A DNA stretch of 64,000 nucleotides from Ignavibacteriales bacterium (GTDB taxonomy: Bacteria > Bacteroidota > Ignavibacteria > Ignavibacteriales > Melioribacteraceae): contig JAPLFF010000007.1 of assembly GCA_026390775.1 (NCBI GenBank), positions 868,001 to 932,000 of the forward strand, given 5' to 3'. Each line of letters starts with the position of its first letter. The stretch's first letter is position 1. The position numbers were made by a program, and so were the translations under genes. Positions 17,389 to 25,655 of the stretch are shown piece after piece. The notes under the pieces are model-generated. The model saw only the letters and a program-made list of their open reading frames with translations. It was not told the DNA's origin and searched no databases.

Positions 17389-18759
17389 TTAAAGAGGTTT
17401 GAATTTAGCAGTGAAATGTCTCAGCATCGGAGCTTCGTAAATTATTTTGTAGCCTTTCATTTTACTTCTATTCTTATAAACCTCGATTAAAACTTCAGCA
17501 ACGTAATCAACATGACTTTGTGTATAAACTCTTCTTGGAATTGCGAGACGCACAAGTTCCATCATCGCCGGAATTAATTTTCCTTGTTTATCATATTTTC
17601 CAAACATAATACTGCCGATTTCGCACGCTCGTATTCCGCCTTCAATATAAATTTCGCACACAATTGAATGTCCGGGATATTGTTCCGCTGGAATATTAGG
17701 AAGAAATCTTTTTGCATCAATGTAAATTGCATGTCCGCCCGGCGGTTCAATAATTGGAATTCCGGCACTCAACATTTTTTCTCCGAGATATTCCGTACTG
17801 CGAATTCTGTATTCTAGATAATGCTCATCAACAACTTCTTCCAAACCTTGAGCAATGGCTTCAAGATCTCGTCCCGCTAATCCGCCGTAAGTTGGAAATC
17901 CTTCCGTAACAATTAGAAGATTGCGGCATTTCATCGCGAGTTCATCATCGTTGAGTGAAAGCCATCCGCCAATATTTACAAGCGCATCTTTCTTTGCGCT
18001 CATTGTTGAACCATCTGCGTATGAAAACATTTCCTGGCAAATTTCCAGAACGGATTTATTCTCGTAACCTTTTTCCCGGAGTTTGATGAAATAAGCGTTC
18101 TCTGCAAAACGGCATGCATCAAGGAATAAAGGTAAGCCGTATTTCTTACACACATCTTTTACTTCTCTAATATTTTGCATCGAAACAGGTTGACCGCCGC
18201 CGGAATTGTTTGTTACCGTTAGAACAATGAGAGGAATATTTTCTTTGCCAACTTTTTTAATGAACGCTTCGAGAGCTTCAACATCCATATTGCCTTTGAA
18301 TGGTGCGCGCTGCTCGGGATGTTTCCCAATTTCCACCAAAAGATCAACAGCTTCAGCGCCGCTGAATTCTATGTTTGCACGTGTTGTATCGAAAAATGTA
18401 TTACTCGCAAAATGTTTTCCCGGTCCGCCCAGAATTGAAAAAATAATTTTTTCGGCGGCTCTTCCTTGATGAGTTGGAATGATAAATTCATCGCCGGTAA
18501 TTTTTTTAACTGCCGCTTCAAAATTGTAAAAACTTTTTGCGCCCGCATACGATTCATCACCTCGCATTATCCCCGCCCATTGTTCGGAACTCATTGCAGA
18601 TGTTCCGCTATCGGTTAAAAGATCAATCAGTACATCATCGGCATGAATCAAAAAAGTATTGTAACCGGCTTCTTCTAAAATTTTAACTCGCTCTTCTCTT
18701 GTGGTAAATCTGATTGGTTCAATGGATTTGATTTTAAATGGCTCAATAATGGTTTTCAT
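17389..18759 (-). CDS. tnaA: Tryptophanase
   Basis: A 456-residue PLP-dependent beta-eliminating lyase that would cleave tryptophan to indole, pyruvate and ammonia in the cytoplasm. Conserved points: FLIHADDVLIDLLTDSGTSAMS, IPTHQGRAAE, the cofactor lysine in MSAKKDALVNIGG (about 259), EGFPTYGGLAGRDLEA and C-terminal LRHFTAKF. The choice between tryptophanase and tyrosine phenol-lyase rests on FFDTT (Asp), IRACEIGS and His in RHFTAK, where the tyrosine enzyme has Phe. GAGG precedes the ATG. No tnaC-like leader or tnaB permease is seen next to it. Confidence 0.9.
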   Translation of the reverse strand: MKTIIEPFKIKSIEPIRFTTREERVKILEEAGYNTFLIHADDVLIDLLTDSGTSAMSSEQWAGIMRGDESYAGAKSFYNFEAAVKKITGDEFIIPTHQGRAAEKIIFSILGGPGKHFASNTFFDTTRANIEFSGAEAVDLLVEIGKHPEQRAPFKGNMDVEALEAFIKKVGKENIPLIVLTVTNNSGGGQPVSMQNIREVKDVCKKYGLPLFLDACRFAENAYFIKLREKGYENKSVLEICQEMFSYADGSTMSAKKDALVNIGGWLSLNDDELAMKCRNLLIVTEGFPTYGGLAGRDLEAIAQGLEEVVDEHYLEYRIRSTEYLGEKMLSAGIPIIEPPGGHAIYIDAKRFLPNIPAEQYPGHSIVCEIYIEGGIRACEIGSIMFGKYDKQGKLIPAMMELVRLAIPRRVYTQSHVDYVAEVLIEVYKNRSKMKGYKIIYEAPMLRHFTAKFKPL

Positions 18760-18822
18760 GAAATCCTCAGTGTAGGATGAAATTTTTTTCTTTGAACAAA
18801 ATTACGAATTCCCTTTCAAACA

Positions 18823-18855
18823 ACCTTCGAGGTTTTCGGTTTTAACCTCGAAGGT
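18823..18855. repeat. Palindrome in tnaA upstream region
   Basis: ACCTTCGAGGTT at 18823-18834 is repeated inverted as AACCTCGAAGGT at 18844-18855, a 12-bp perfect stem with a 9-nt loop. There is no T-run directly after either arm, so it is not a classical terminator. Palindromes of this appearance are dispersed in Bacteroidota genomes, which makes a repeat-element origin likely. Confidence 0.65.
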
Positions 18856-18880
18856 CTTAAGTAGGAATTGTTAAAAACAC

Positions 18881-18921
18881 TATGTAAAGCATACTTGACT
18901 TATTGTAAAGAATACTATAAG
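18881..18921 (+). promoter_or_regulatory. Putative promoter with two operator-like repeats for the HTH/membrane operon
   Basis: Two copies of TGTAAAGNATACT lie about 21 nt apart (18883-18895 and 18904-18916), two helical turns, each partly palindromic (TATG-N5-CATA; TATT-N6-AATA). They frame TTGACT at 18895-18900 and TATAAG at 18916-18921, a plausible -35/-10 pair with a 15-nt spacer. The arrangement suits repression by the small HTH protein encoded in the same operon. Assignment is by pattern only. Confidence 0.45.
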
Positions 18922-18955
18922 TTAGGTTTAGCAACTAATTTGGTTAGAGGTCAAT

Positions 18956-19381
18956 ATGAAAAACATTCTAAAGAATTTTTCGTTTCCTTATAAGACATCA
19001 ATTTTGATTTTATCATCGGTAGTTCTTTTTGTACCAATGTTTGTTTTTGCGATGTTACCAATCGAGCAGATAATTCGTATCCCAAAATATATTCATCGAG
19101 CCACTCTTTTCCTTTCAACTTTGTTAGGGACGATTGGATTTATCTACTGTACTCTGGGATATCATTTCCAAATTCTACGCGGAGATGAAGTAAAACTAAA
19201 GATCCATTTAGAATCTTTGAACATTGCCTTTACAACCACTTTAGTTTTTCTTTTCGCATTAATTTTTGTTTTTCTGAATTTCGCACCGACAATGCTCAAT
19301 TACATATTGGTAATTCTTTCAGTGATTGCAATTATAGCTTATGTACTGGGTGCAGAGTTTGTAAAAGAGAAGTACGAATGA
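18956..19381 (+). CDS. Four-helix membrane protein, first gene of HTH module
   Basis: A 141-residue protein with four hydrophobic segments (about 14-34, 47-67, 88-109, 113-133) and no recognised family. It begins 56 nt after the putative operator/promoter; GGTTAGAGG lies before the ATG. The last codons overlap the HTH gene by 4 nt (ATGA), so translation is coupled. A short loop with RGDEVKLKIH between helices 2 and 3 faces one side. Small membrane proteins with tiny HTH regulators are common in bacterial accessory modules of unknown function. Confidence 0.8.
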   Translation: MKNILKNFSFPYKTSILILSSVVLFVPMFVFAMLPIEQIIRIPKYIHRATLFLSTLLGTIGFIYCTLGYHFQILRGDEVKLKIHLESLNIAFTTTLVFLFALIFVFLNFAPTMLNYILVILSVIAIIAYVLGAEFVKEKYE

Positions 19382-19578
19382 AAAACACACTCCACATATT
19401 GCGGGCTGAACGAAGGTTATCTCAAGAAGATCTTGCAAAACTTGTGGATGTTTCCCGTCAAACAATTAATGCAATTGAACGGGAAAAGTATGACCCAAGT
19501 CTACCGCTTGCGTTAAAGATTGGAAAGGTATTTGGTAAAAAAGTTGAAGAAATATTTTTTCTGGAGAAGACAAAATGA
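19378..19578 (+). CDS. Small XRE-type helix-turn-helix regulator
   Basis: A 66-residue stand-alone HTH domain of the Cro/C1-XRE family: LRAERRLSQEDLAKLVDVSRQTINAIE covers the five-helix fold, with DLAKLVDV as helix 2 and RQTINAIERE as the recognition helix. It ends KKVEEIFFLEKTK, typical of the YozG-like group. It would bind short palindromes, possibly the paired sites at 18883-18916, and regulate its own operon. It overlaps both neighbours by 4 nt (ATGA at each junction), so the three genes form a tight operon. Confidence 0.92.
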   Translation: MKNTLHILRAERRLSQEDLAKLVDVSRQTINAIEREKYDPSLPLALKIGKVFGKKVEEIFFLEKTK

Positions 19579-20399
19579 ATTTAACAAAATTTTTTGTTGT
19601 CGAAATAGTTTGCGGAATTTTACTTTTAAGTTTTTTCATTACCTGCCTCTTTATTCCAGCAAATCACTTCATTATGATCGTGGTGGGCATTGCGAATGTT
19701 ATATTAGTCTTAAACCCGGTAACTTATATCTATAGAAAAAAACAAGATCTGCATAAAGAAGAAATACTTGTTCTAGAAATCTCATTGACTATTTCATCAA
19801 TAATTTTCCTCATTGTAATGGTTTTGTTCCTCACACTTGGAAGTAATTTAAAAACTTTTTCTGGTGAGTTATTACAAAAATATTTACCATTTTTTTTAGC
19901 CCCGCTTTTTATTCTTCTTCGTTCAACATTAGGAATATTTTTAACTAACATTGAATTCATTAAGAACAAGATAAAAAATCATAAGAAATCGTTAAACGAA
20001 GTTTTTAATTCAGATTCTTACATTGAAATGAATAAGTCTTTCTTCGGACTTATTTTTTTGATCGGGATATTCTTTTTCTTCTTTGCTTATTATCAAGTCA
20101 TAATAGGACGCTCATTTGTTTTCTTAACACCAATTCTAATAGGTGGTCAATACTACGACTACAGAAGTAAAATAAAAAATAAACTTAAAAGAGAATTTGA
20201 TGAGCGAGAAAAATTTCTTCTATTTAAGACATTAAGCTTTGCGGGACTTATTTTTATTATTGCTCTTTCAATTCTTTTTTACCTAAATGATATAATTATT
20301 TTTGGATACAAAATAAATGTTATTTGGGGAGTTCTCATATTTCCGCTTTTCCTTCTTTCGTGGGGAATTGTTGGATTAATCATTGTTAGAAATGAGTAA
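19575..20399 (+). CDS. Multi-spanning membrane protein with DERE motif (HTH module)
   Basis: A 274-residue protein with about eight hydrophobic segments. I do not recognise a named family for the whole protein. In its second half, KREFDEREKFLLFKTLSFAG (about 207-226) precedes the last two helices; the same DERE-x4-(L/F)-x-KT layout occurs in the downstream 113-residue protein, so the two share a C-terminal unit related to DUF2178-like membrane proteins. Membrane proteins with this motif often follow an XRE regulator. Start overlaps the HTH gene by 4 nt. Function unknown. Confidence 0.78.
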   Translation: MNLTKFFVVEIVCGILLLSFFITCLFIPANHFIMIVVGIANVILVLNPVTYIYRKKQDLHKEEILVLEISLTISSIIFLIVMVLFLTLGSNLKTFSGELLQKYLPFFLAPLFILLRSTLGIFLTNIEFIKNKIKNHKKSLNEVFNSDSYIEMNKSFFGLIFLIGIFFFFFAYYQVIIGRSFVFLTPILIGGQYYDYRSKIKNKLKREFDEREKFLLFKTLSFAGLIFIIALSILFYLNDIIIFGYKINVIWGVLIFPLFLLSWGIVGLIIVRNE

Positions 20400-20423
20400 A
20401 ATTGTTTTCTATGAAATAAATTA

Positions 20424-20486
20424 TCAAGAAGAGATCGTTCTGATAAAAAAGTGGAAGAAATATCCTTTTTGAAAGGGAGAAATAAA
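20424..20486 (+). pseudogene. Remnant of a second HTH regulator gene (3' end)
   Basis: The bases at 20445-20470 read AAAAAAGTGGAAGAAATA and onward, in frame KKVEEISFLKG, matching the C-terminal KKVEEIFFLEK of the intact HTH gene (19540-19575). A few bases upstream, TCAAGAAGAGAT resembles the SQED part of the HTH coding sequence, as if the middle had been deleted. No full HTH can be read. This suggests a former regulator for the next membrane protein gene. The similarity is short, so the call is moderate. Confidence 0.5.
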
Positions 20487-20828
20487 ATGAAATTTAGATA
20501 TTACTTTGAAGCTATAGTTGGAACGTTTTGTTTTATAGCGATCCTAATATTCGGTGCAGTCGGAGGTGCCTCGTTATCTTTTTTAGCTTTCTTACCTGTA
20601 ATCACGTGGAAGAAAAAAGTAATACCGGACGAGAGAGAACTACAGCTCTTTTACAAAACGGGAAATCTAACCTATGGATTACAGTTTGTAGCATTAACTA
20701 TAATATATTTTATCACTGATAAAACTGTTAACGGGCATCTAATCTTAGATAGCTGGCTAACCTTATCAATATCTTCAATCACAATGGTTCATGGTATTGC
20801 GGGATTAATCTTTCTTAAGAAAGGTTAA
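20487..20828 (+). CDS. Small membrane protein with DERE motif
   Basis: A 113-residue protein with about four hydrophobic helices. The frame can be read from a GTG at 20451, but those first codons belong to the decayed HTH remnant, and GGGAG before the ATG at 20487 marks the likely start. PDERELQLFYKTGNLTYG (about 50-67) parallels FDEREKFLLFKTLSFAG in the larger membrane protein upstream. Likely a half-size relative of it, with the same DUF2178-like C-terminal unit. Function unknown. Confidence 0.75.
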   Translation: MKFRYYFEAIVGTFCFIAILIFGAVGGASLSFLAFLPVITWKKKVIPDERELQLFYKTGNLTYGLQFVALTIIYFITDKTVNGHLILDSWLTLSISSITMVHGIAGLIFLKKG

Positions 20829-20941
20829 CACTCCAAAATCTTCATAAAAAGTTATTATTCCATTCTTGCTTCATGTAATTTTTTTGTTAAATTTGGTTCA
20901 GCAAACCTCACTAAACAATTAAATAAACGAGGAGAAGTAAT

Positions 20942-21769
20942 ATGGAAGAAATGCAAAACCAAGAAGCTCCAAAAATGTCCTCTGTTGAACAAGAAGAATT
21001 TGAAATGAGCCACACTGATAAACTGGTTGGTGTATTCTCCGAACCAGATGCCACGTTTTCAAAGATGTCAAAATTTCCTCCGAAGACTGCCGATTGGGTA
21101 ATTCCAATTTTAATCGTAATAGTTATTACTATACTTTCTCAATTTTTAATGATGAACAATCCTACTATAAAAGCCGCATTAGTAGAAAAACAGATGGCGG
21201 CTGTTGAAAAATCATTCAATGATGCAGTTGCTAAAGGGCAAATGACACAAGCTCAAGCCGATCAACGGCTTGAATCTACTAGAGATCAATTGGGACAAAG
21301 CGGTGGCGCAATACGAATGATTAGTGTTTTTGTAGGAATTCCGTTTGGTGTTTTTCTCTATTTCTTTATTGTCTCCGGAGTGTACTTAATTCTTGCAAAA
21401 TTTGTTTTAAAAGGCACAGGAACTTATAAAGAAGCAATGGTGGCGTATGGTTTACCTCATTATATTCTCGCCATTCAAGCGATAGTTATGGTTATTGCCG
21501 CATTAGCAATGAATAAACTTTTTACGGGAACAAGCGTTGCTGATTTTATAGGTACTGAAAAAAATACAATTGCAGGATTCATATTAGGAAAACTTGATGT
21601 CTTTTCAATCTGGTTTTATGTTGTGTTCGGTGTAGCTTTGGCAAAAATGTTTAAGAGCAGCAATACACTGAAATATATAATTGGAATTGTTGCTGTATGG
21701 TTGGGATTTGGATTACTTTTCTTTGCATTAGCTAAGTCTGTTCCTTTCTTAAGTTTCTTGGCAGGATAA
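20942..21769 (+). CDS. Yip1-domain membrane protein
   Basis: A 275-residue protein with a cytoplasmic N-terminus (MSHTDKLVGVFSEPDATFSKM, the usual entry to the bacterial Yip1 domain) and five hydrophobic helices (about 53-72, 130-150, 165-190, 215-235, 243-270). A charged stretch (VEKQMAAVEKSFNDAVAKGQ) forms a loop after helix 1. Bacterial Yip1-like proteins are widespread in this phylum and have no assigned function. GAGGAG precedes the ATG. The gene is followed by a strong bidirectional hairpin. Confidence 0.87.
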   Translation: MEEMQNQEAPKMSSVEQEEFEMSHTDKLVGVFSEPDATFSKMSKFPPKTADWVIPILIVIVITILSQFLMMNNPTIKAALVEKQMAAVEKSFNDAVAKGQMTQAQADQRLESTRDQLGQSGGAIRMISVFVGIPFGVFLYFFIVSGVYLILAKFVLKGTGTYKEAMVAYGLPHYILAIQAIVMVIAALAMNKLFTGTSVADFIGTEKNTIAGFILGKLDVFSIWFYVVFGVALAKMFKSSNTLKYIIGIVAVWLGFGLLFFALAKSVPFLSFLAG

Positions 21770-21788
21770 ATTTATTTTGAGTTTTTCA

Positions 21789-21824
21789 AAACCCAACTTC
21801 AAAGAAGAAGTTGGGTTTTTTATT
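21789..21824. terminator. Bidirectional rho-independent terminator
   Basis: AACCCAACTTC (21790-21800) pairs with GAAGTTGGGTT (21807-21817) across a 6-nt loop, followed by TTTTTATTT. On the other strand an A/T-rich flank also ends in T. It separates the Yip1 gene from the convergent pseudouridine synthase gene. Confidence 0.9.
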
Positions 21825-21836
21825 TCATAAGCCTTC

Positions 21837-22394
21837 TTATTTCACTTTCACTAATTTTTTAACACTTCCAACTTTTAAATCTTCTAATAAAATATTCATA
21901 ATTCTAACACGAACAAGCCGAAGAGTAGGATAACCAATTGCAGCGGTCATTCTTCTCACTTGTCTGTTTCTTCCTTCAATCAATGTTATACTTAACCAGA
22001 AAGTTGGAATATTTTTCCTTTCACGGATCGGCGGAATGCGCGGTGGAAAATTTGGATCAACAATTATTTTTACTTTTGCCGGAAGAGTTTTCCCGTCTTT
22101 CAAAATAATTCCGTCACGGAGTTTTTGTAATTCTTGTTCTGCGGGAATTCCTTCCACCTGAACAAAGTATTCGCGTTCATGTTTATTCTTTGGATTAAGA
22201 AGGTAATCCGTTAATGATTTATCGTCAGTCAAAAGTAGAAGTCCTTCACTATCCATATCCAACCTTCCCACCGGATAAACATCTTTGGGAAATCTATAAA
22301 GCGACGGTATTGTTCTGCGATTCTCTTTATCGGTGAATTGTGTTAATACACCGTAAGGTTTGTATAGAATGAAATATTTTTTATCGGTTATCAT
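21837..22394 (-). CDS. rluE: RsuA/RluE-type pseudouridine synthase
   Basis: A 185-residue rRNA pseudouridine synthase lacking an N-terminal S4 domain. The catalytic loop [15 protein letters not shown] with Asp (about 46) is intact. [10 protein letters not shown] opens the domain and [21 protein letters not shown] is the C-terminal family motif. The small size and lack of S4 fit RluE, which modifies one uridine of 23S rRNA, but RluF/RsuA relatives cannot be excluded without alignment. It lies 55 nt downstream of priA on the same strand, with a palindrome between them. Confidence 0.88.
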   Translation of the reverse strand: MITDKKYFILYKPYGVLTQFTDKENRRTIPSLYRFPKDVYPVGRLDMDSEGLLLLTDDKSLTDYLLNPKNKHEREYFVQVEGIPAEQELQKLRDGIILKDGKTLPAKVKIIVDPNFPPRIPPIRERKNIPTFWLSITLIEGRNRQVRRMTAAIGYPTLRLVRVRIMNILLEDLKVGSVKKLVKVK

Positions 22395-22413
22395 TTTCTT
22401 GTTGTCCCCTAGC

Positions 22414-22436
22414 CCCTCTCCTTTTTAAGGAGAGGG
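22414..22436. repeat. Palindrome between priA and rluE
   Basis: CCCTCTCCTT (22414-22423) and AAGGAGAGGG (22427-22436) form a perfect 10-bp stem with a TTT loop, inside a larger stretch CCCCTAGCCCC...AGGGTGAGG with further complementarity. No T-run follows on the minus strand. Its C/G-rich look differs from the surroundings and suggests a dispersed repeat element. Confidence 0.7.
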
Positions 22437-22449
22437 AAACAGGGTGAGG

Positions 22450-24912
22450 TTAAATTATACTTTGCGGATCAATATCTATTATCAGTTTAATATCTCTGTA
22501 ACGTGATCTTTGATTGAATTCCACAAACGAATTTAAAATTGCATTACGCAATTGTTTACCGGACGGATCAAATTTTTTGTGGCTCTTAATTAAAATTTGG
22601 AAACGATACATTCCTTTAATTTTATAAATGATAGCTTCAGTTGGCGGAGTCATTTTCAAACCTTTGCCATGCTTTCGTAAATAATCAAAAAACTCCCGGA
22701 TTCCAGCTTGTACACGATCTTCTTTTTCGTCTTTCATTTCGATTAGACCAATACGCGTGAACGGCGGGTATTCTCCTTGTTCACGCAATAGAATTTCTCT
22801 TTCGTAAAATCCTTTGTAATCATTCATCAGCACTTTTTGTAGAACAAAATGTTTTTGGTTCTGTGTTTGAATAATTACCTCGCCTTCTTTCTCGCTTCTA
22901 CCGCTTCTACCGGCAACCTGTGTAAGAAGTTGAAATGTTCTTTCATCAGCACGGAAGTCCGGTATCCATAAAGAAGTTTCTGCGGCAACAACACCAACTA
23001 AAGTTACATTTGAAAAATCCAATCCTTTAGAAACCATTTGTGTCCCGACGAGGATATCTATCTCACCTTTTCTAAAACTGTTTAATATTTCTCCCAACTT
23101 CCCTTTTTTATTTATTGAATCCGAATCAACACGCTCTATCTTTGCACTCGGGAAATAATAATCGAGTTCATCTTCAACACGCTGTGTACCTGTTCCGAAA
23201 AATTTTAACGCAAGAGAACCGCAGTTTGTACAAGCTTTAGGAACATGTTTAACTATACCGCAGTAATGGCACTGCAAAATATTTTTATTCAGATGATGAA
23301 CCATTGAGACAGAACAATCCGGGCAGGTAACAACTTCTCCGCAATCATTACAAAAAACTTGGGTTGCAAATCCTCTCCGGTTCTGTAATATTATTACACT
23401 CTCTTTTTTCTTTAGACGATTTCCTATTTCATCGAGGATCTCGCGGGAAAAAATGCTCTCCATCCGTTTCATTTTCTTTTCGATCGTTACATCTACAAGT
23501 TTTATCAATGGAAGTTTTGCATTATCAATCCGGTCCGGTAATTCTAATAAATTATATTTTCCGTTAAGTGCATTGTACATACTTTCAACGGAAGGCGTAG
23601 CAGAGCCAAGTACAACCGGGCATTCGCTAAACTTAGCTCTTATAATCGCGGCATCTCTTGCATGATATTTCGGCACCAGATCATATTGCTTATAACTTTG
23701 ATCATGTTCTTCATCAACAACAATCAAACCGATATTTTGAAGCGGTGCAAACAATGCAGAGCGCGGACCTATTACAACTTTGGATTTTCCCGCAATTATT
23801 CTGCGCCATGAATCGTAACGCTCGCCAAGAGACATTCTGCTGTGCAAAACTGCGGTGAGATCGCCGAAGTAGTTATAGAATCGTGAGGTGATTTGCGGAG
23901 TAAGGGAAATTTCCGGAACGAGTATTATTACACTCTTTCCCTTCTCGATAATTTTTTTTGCAAGTTCGATATAAACTTGTGTCTTACCGCTTCCTGTAAT
24001 TCCATGAAGAAGAAATGTTTCAAAAGTATTTTTTTCTATAGTATCATTTATACGGTTTACAATTTGCAATTGTGGTTCCGTTAAGATTATCTGTTTCGAT
24101 TCTTCTTTATATGTTTCAGTATAAACACGTTCTATTTCTTTATCAAAAATTTTTACTAATCCTTTTTTCTCTAAACTATTAACCGTAGATGCTGCGGATT
24201 TTGTTTTTCGTAAGAGCTCACTTAATGCAACTGGTTCTTTAGATGAAAGTAATTCCAGCAAGAGAACAACTTGTTTGGGAGATTTTTTTTCTATCTCCGG
24301 CATTTGTTCATAAATTTCATCAATTGATTTTTCAATCTTTACAAATTTTACCATTTTTGCTTTAACTTTTGCGGCGCTTGTTTCATCCAGAAGAGTTACT
24401 GCGCCAATCTTTTCGAATGAACGGAGTAGTGAATAAATATTTTTATTCTTCACTTCTTTCTGAAGAGTAAAAATACTATGAACTTCTTTTTGAGAAAATG
24501 CAGTGAGAAGTTTTGCGCAGAGCGATGTTTTCTTTCTTTCTTGATTTAAAAGCTTTTCACAAAAGTCTTTATCACTTACAATTCTACGTTTAGACTCAAT
24601 CTCTGTTCCATACGGTACAGAATTTTTAAGAGCTTCACCTAACGAGCTCAGGTAATATTCGGAGATCCATTCATAAAATTTAAGCGCTGTTCTATCGAAG
24701 ATTGGTTTTTCATCAAGTACGTCGCGTATCGGTTTTATCTTTTCTTTTATATCTGCCATTTTCGAATTAGATATTACAAATCCCGTAAGCACACGCTTAC
24801 CAAACGGTGCAACTACACGTACACCAACTTTAACGGAATCAGTTAATTCATCCGGAATAGAATAAGTGAACGCTTTTCTAAATGGCAATGGAAATACTAC
24901 TTGGCAAAACAT
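22450..24912 (-). CDS. priA: Primosomal replication-restart helicase PriA
   Basis: An 820-residue superfamily 2 helicase that reloads the replisome at stalled forks. The N-terminal 3'-DNA-binding domain (FPLPFRKAFTYSIPDEL) leads into the helicase: Walker A GITGSGKTQVY (about 305), Walker B VVDEEHDQSYK, QNRRGFATQVFC, and LTQVAGRSGR. Between helicase lobes, the eight-Cys zinc module (CNDC, CPDC, CHYC, CTNC) is complete. Full length for the family, with no visible defect. No ribosome-binding site stands out before the ATG. Confidence 0.97.
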   Translation of the reverse strand: MFCQVVFPLPFRKAFTYSIPDELTDSVKVGVRVVAPFGKRVLTGFVISNSKMADIKEKIKPIRDVLDEKPIFDRTALKFYEWISEYYLSSLGEALKNSVPYGTEIESKRRIVSDKDFCEKLLNQERKKTSLCAKLLTAFSQKEVHSIFTLQKEVKNKNIYSLLRSFEKIGAVTLLDETSAAKVKAKMVKFVKIEKSIDEIYEQMPEIEKKSPKQVVLLLELLSSKEPVALSELLRKTKSAASTVNSLEKKGLVKIFDKEIERVYTETYKEESKQIILTEPQLQIVNRINDTIEKNTFETFLLHGITGSGKTQVYIELAKKIIEKGKSVIILVPEISLTPQITSRFYNYFGDLTAVLHSRMSLGERYDSWRRIIAGKSKVVIGPRSALFAPLQNIGLIVVDEEHDQSYKQYDLVPKYHARDAAIIRAKFSECPVVLGSATPSVESMYNALNGKYNLLELPDRIDNAKLPLIKLVDVTIEKKMKRMESIFSREILDEIGNRLKKKESVIILQNRRGFATQVFCNDCGEVVTCPDCSVSMVHHLNKNILQCHYCGIVKHVPKACTNCGSLALKFFGTGTQRVEDELDYYFPSAKIERVDSDSINKKGKLGEILNSFRKGEIDILVGTQMVSKGLDFSNVTLVGVVAAETSLWIPDFRADERTFQLLTQVAGRSGRSEKEGEVIIQTQNQKHFVLQKVLMNDYKGFYEREILLREQGEYPPFTRIGLIEMKDEKEDRVQAGIREFFDYLRKHGKGLKMTPPTEAIIYKIKGMYRFQILIKSHKKFDPSGKQLRNAILNSFVEFNQRSRYRDIKLIIDIDPQSII

Positions 24913-24938
24913 TTTTTTCGCTCTCGGCTTTCGTCTCT

Positions 24939-24973
24939 CAGCAATCAGCTCAAAAGCTAAACGCTGATTGCTG
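24939..24973. repeat. 11-bp stem in the priA/DUF4920 intergenic region
   Basis: CAGCAATCAGC (24939-24949) and GCTGATTGCTG (24963-24973) are exact inverted repeats with a 13-nt loop. The element lies between the divergent priA gene and the DUF4920 gene. There is no T-run. It could be a regulatory palindrome or a dispersed repeat. Confidence 0.55.
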
Positions 24974-25075
24974 AATGCTATTTATTCAAATATAATCAAT
25001 GCAATAATGGATTGCATAAACGGTGCAGTTCTTTTAACTTTGCAGCCATCAATAATAAAACATAGTGGAGTTTTA

Positions 25076-25600
25076 ATGAAAAGATTAATTGTATTGGTTT
25101 TTCTTTTAGCTATAACTTTTGTAAAAGCAGAAGATCAGAAATTTGGAAAGGCGATCACACTAAAAGAAAAAACTTCTATTTCGAAAATTCTTTCTTCACC
25201 GGATAAATTTGACGGCAAGGTAGTTCTTGTTGAAGGAAAAATTCTTGGCGTTTGCGAAGATAAAGGATGCTGGATTGAAATTGCAGGCACAAAGAAGAAT
25301 GAGAAGATCAAAGTAAAAGTTGAAGACGGCGTAATTGTATTTCCAAAAGATAGTAAAGGTAAAACCGCTTTGGTGGAAGGAATTGTTTCTCAGGCTGATC
25401 CCAAAGCCGTTTGCGATGAAACAAAAGAAAGTAAAACTCAAGATGCAAAAGCAACTAAAGAAATGAAGGAAAAAAAGGATGGCGGTTGCTGCGCTGATAA
25501 ATCCAAAGAGGCTAAAGATTCCAAAGGAAAAAACTGCTGTGCTGACCAGAAAGTTGCAAAGGTTTACCAGATACAAGGCAATGGTGCGGTAATTAGATAG
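25076..25600 (+). CDS. Exported DUF4920-like protein with Cys/Lys-rich insert
   Basis: A 174-residue protein starting at the ATG 25076 (GGAG 6 nt upstream); the frame is open further but those residues look non-coding. Residues 1-18 are a signal peptide (VKAED). The core ISKILSSPDKFDGKVVLVEGKILGVCEDKGCWIEIAG resembles the OB-like DUF4920 domain, with CEDKGCW probably redox- or metal-active. Near the C-terminus two CCAD blocks in a Lys-rich segment (GGCCADKSKEAK, KNCCADQK) interrupt the fold before the final strand VYQIQGNGAVIR. Likely a periplasmic metal-handling or redox protein (inference). Confidence 0.8.
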   Translation: MKRLIVLVFLLAITFVKAEDQKFGKAITLKEKTSISKILSSPDKFDGKVVLVEGKILGVCEDKGCWIEIAGTKKNEKIKVKVEDGVIVFPKDSKGKTALVEGIVSQADPKAVCDETKESKTQDAKATKEMKEKKDGGCCADKSKEAKDSKGKNCCADQKVAKVYQIQGNGAVIR

Positions 25601-25623
25601 TTCACAGTAAACAGTTTACAGTA

Positions 25624-25654
25624 AAAAGCCCTCAACATTGTGAGGGCTTTTTGT
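25624..25654. terminator. Bidirectional terminator
   Basis: AAAAGCCCTCA (25624-25634) and TGAGGGCTTTT (25641-25651) form an 11-bp stem with a 6-nt loop, then TTGTTTT. It separates the DUF4920 gene from convergent trxA and can serve both. Confidence 0.9.
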
Positions 25655-25655
25655 T

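Noticed and set aside
17389-18759. Tyrosine phenol-lyase instead of tryptophanase
   Set aside because: FFDTT and RHFTAK match the tryptophanase residues (Asp and His) rather than the Thr and Phe of the tyrosine enzyme.
24968-25075. Longer N-terminus for the DUF4920-like protein
   Set aside because: It would put 36 non-signal residues ahead of a clear signal peptide; GGAG correctly spaced supports the ATG at 25076.
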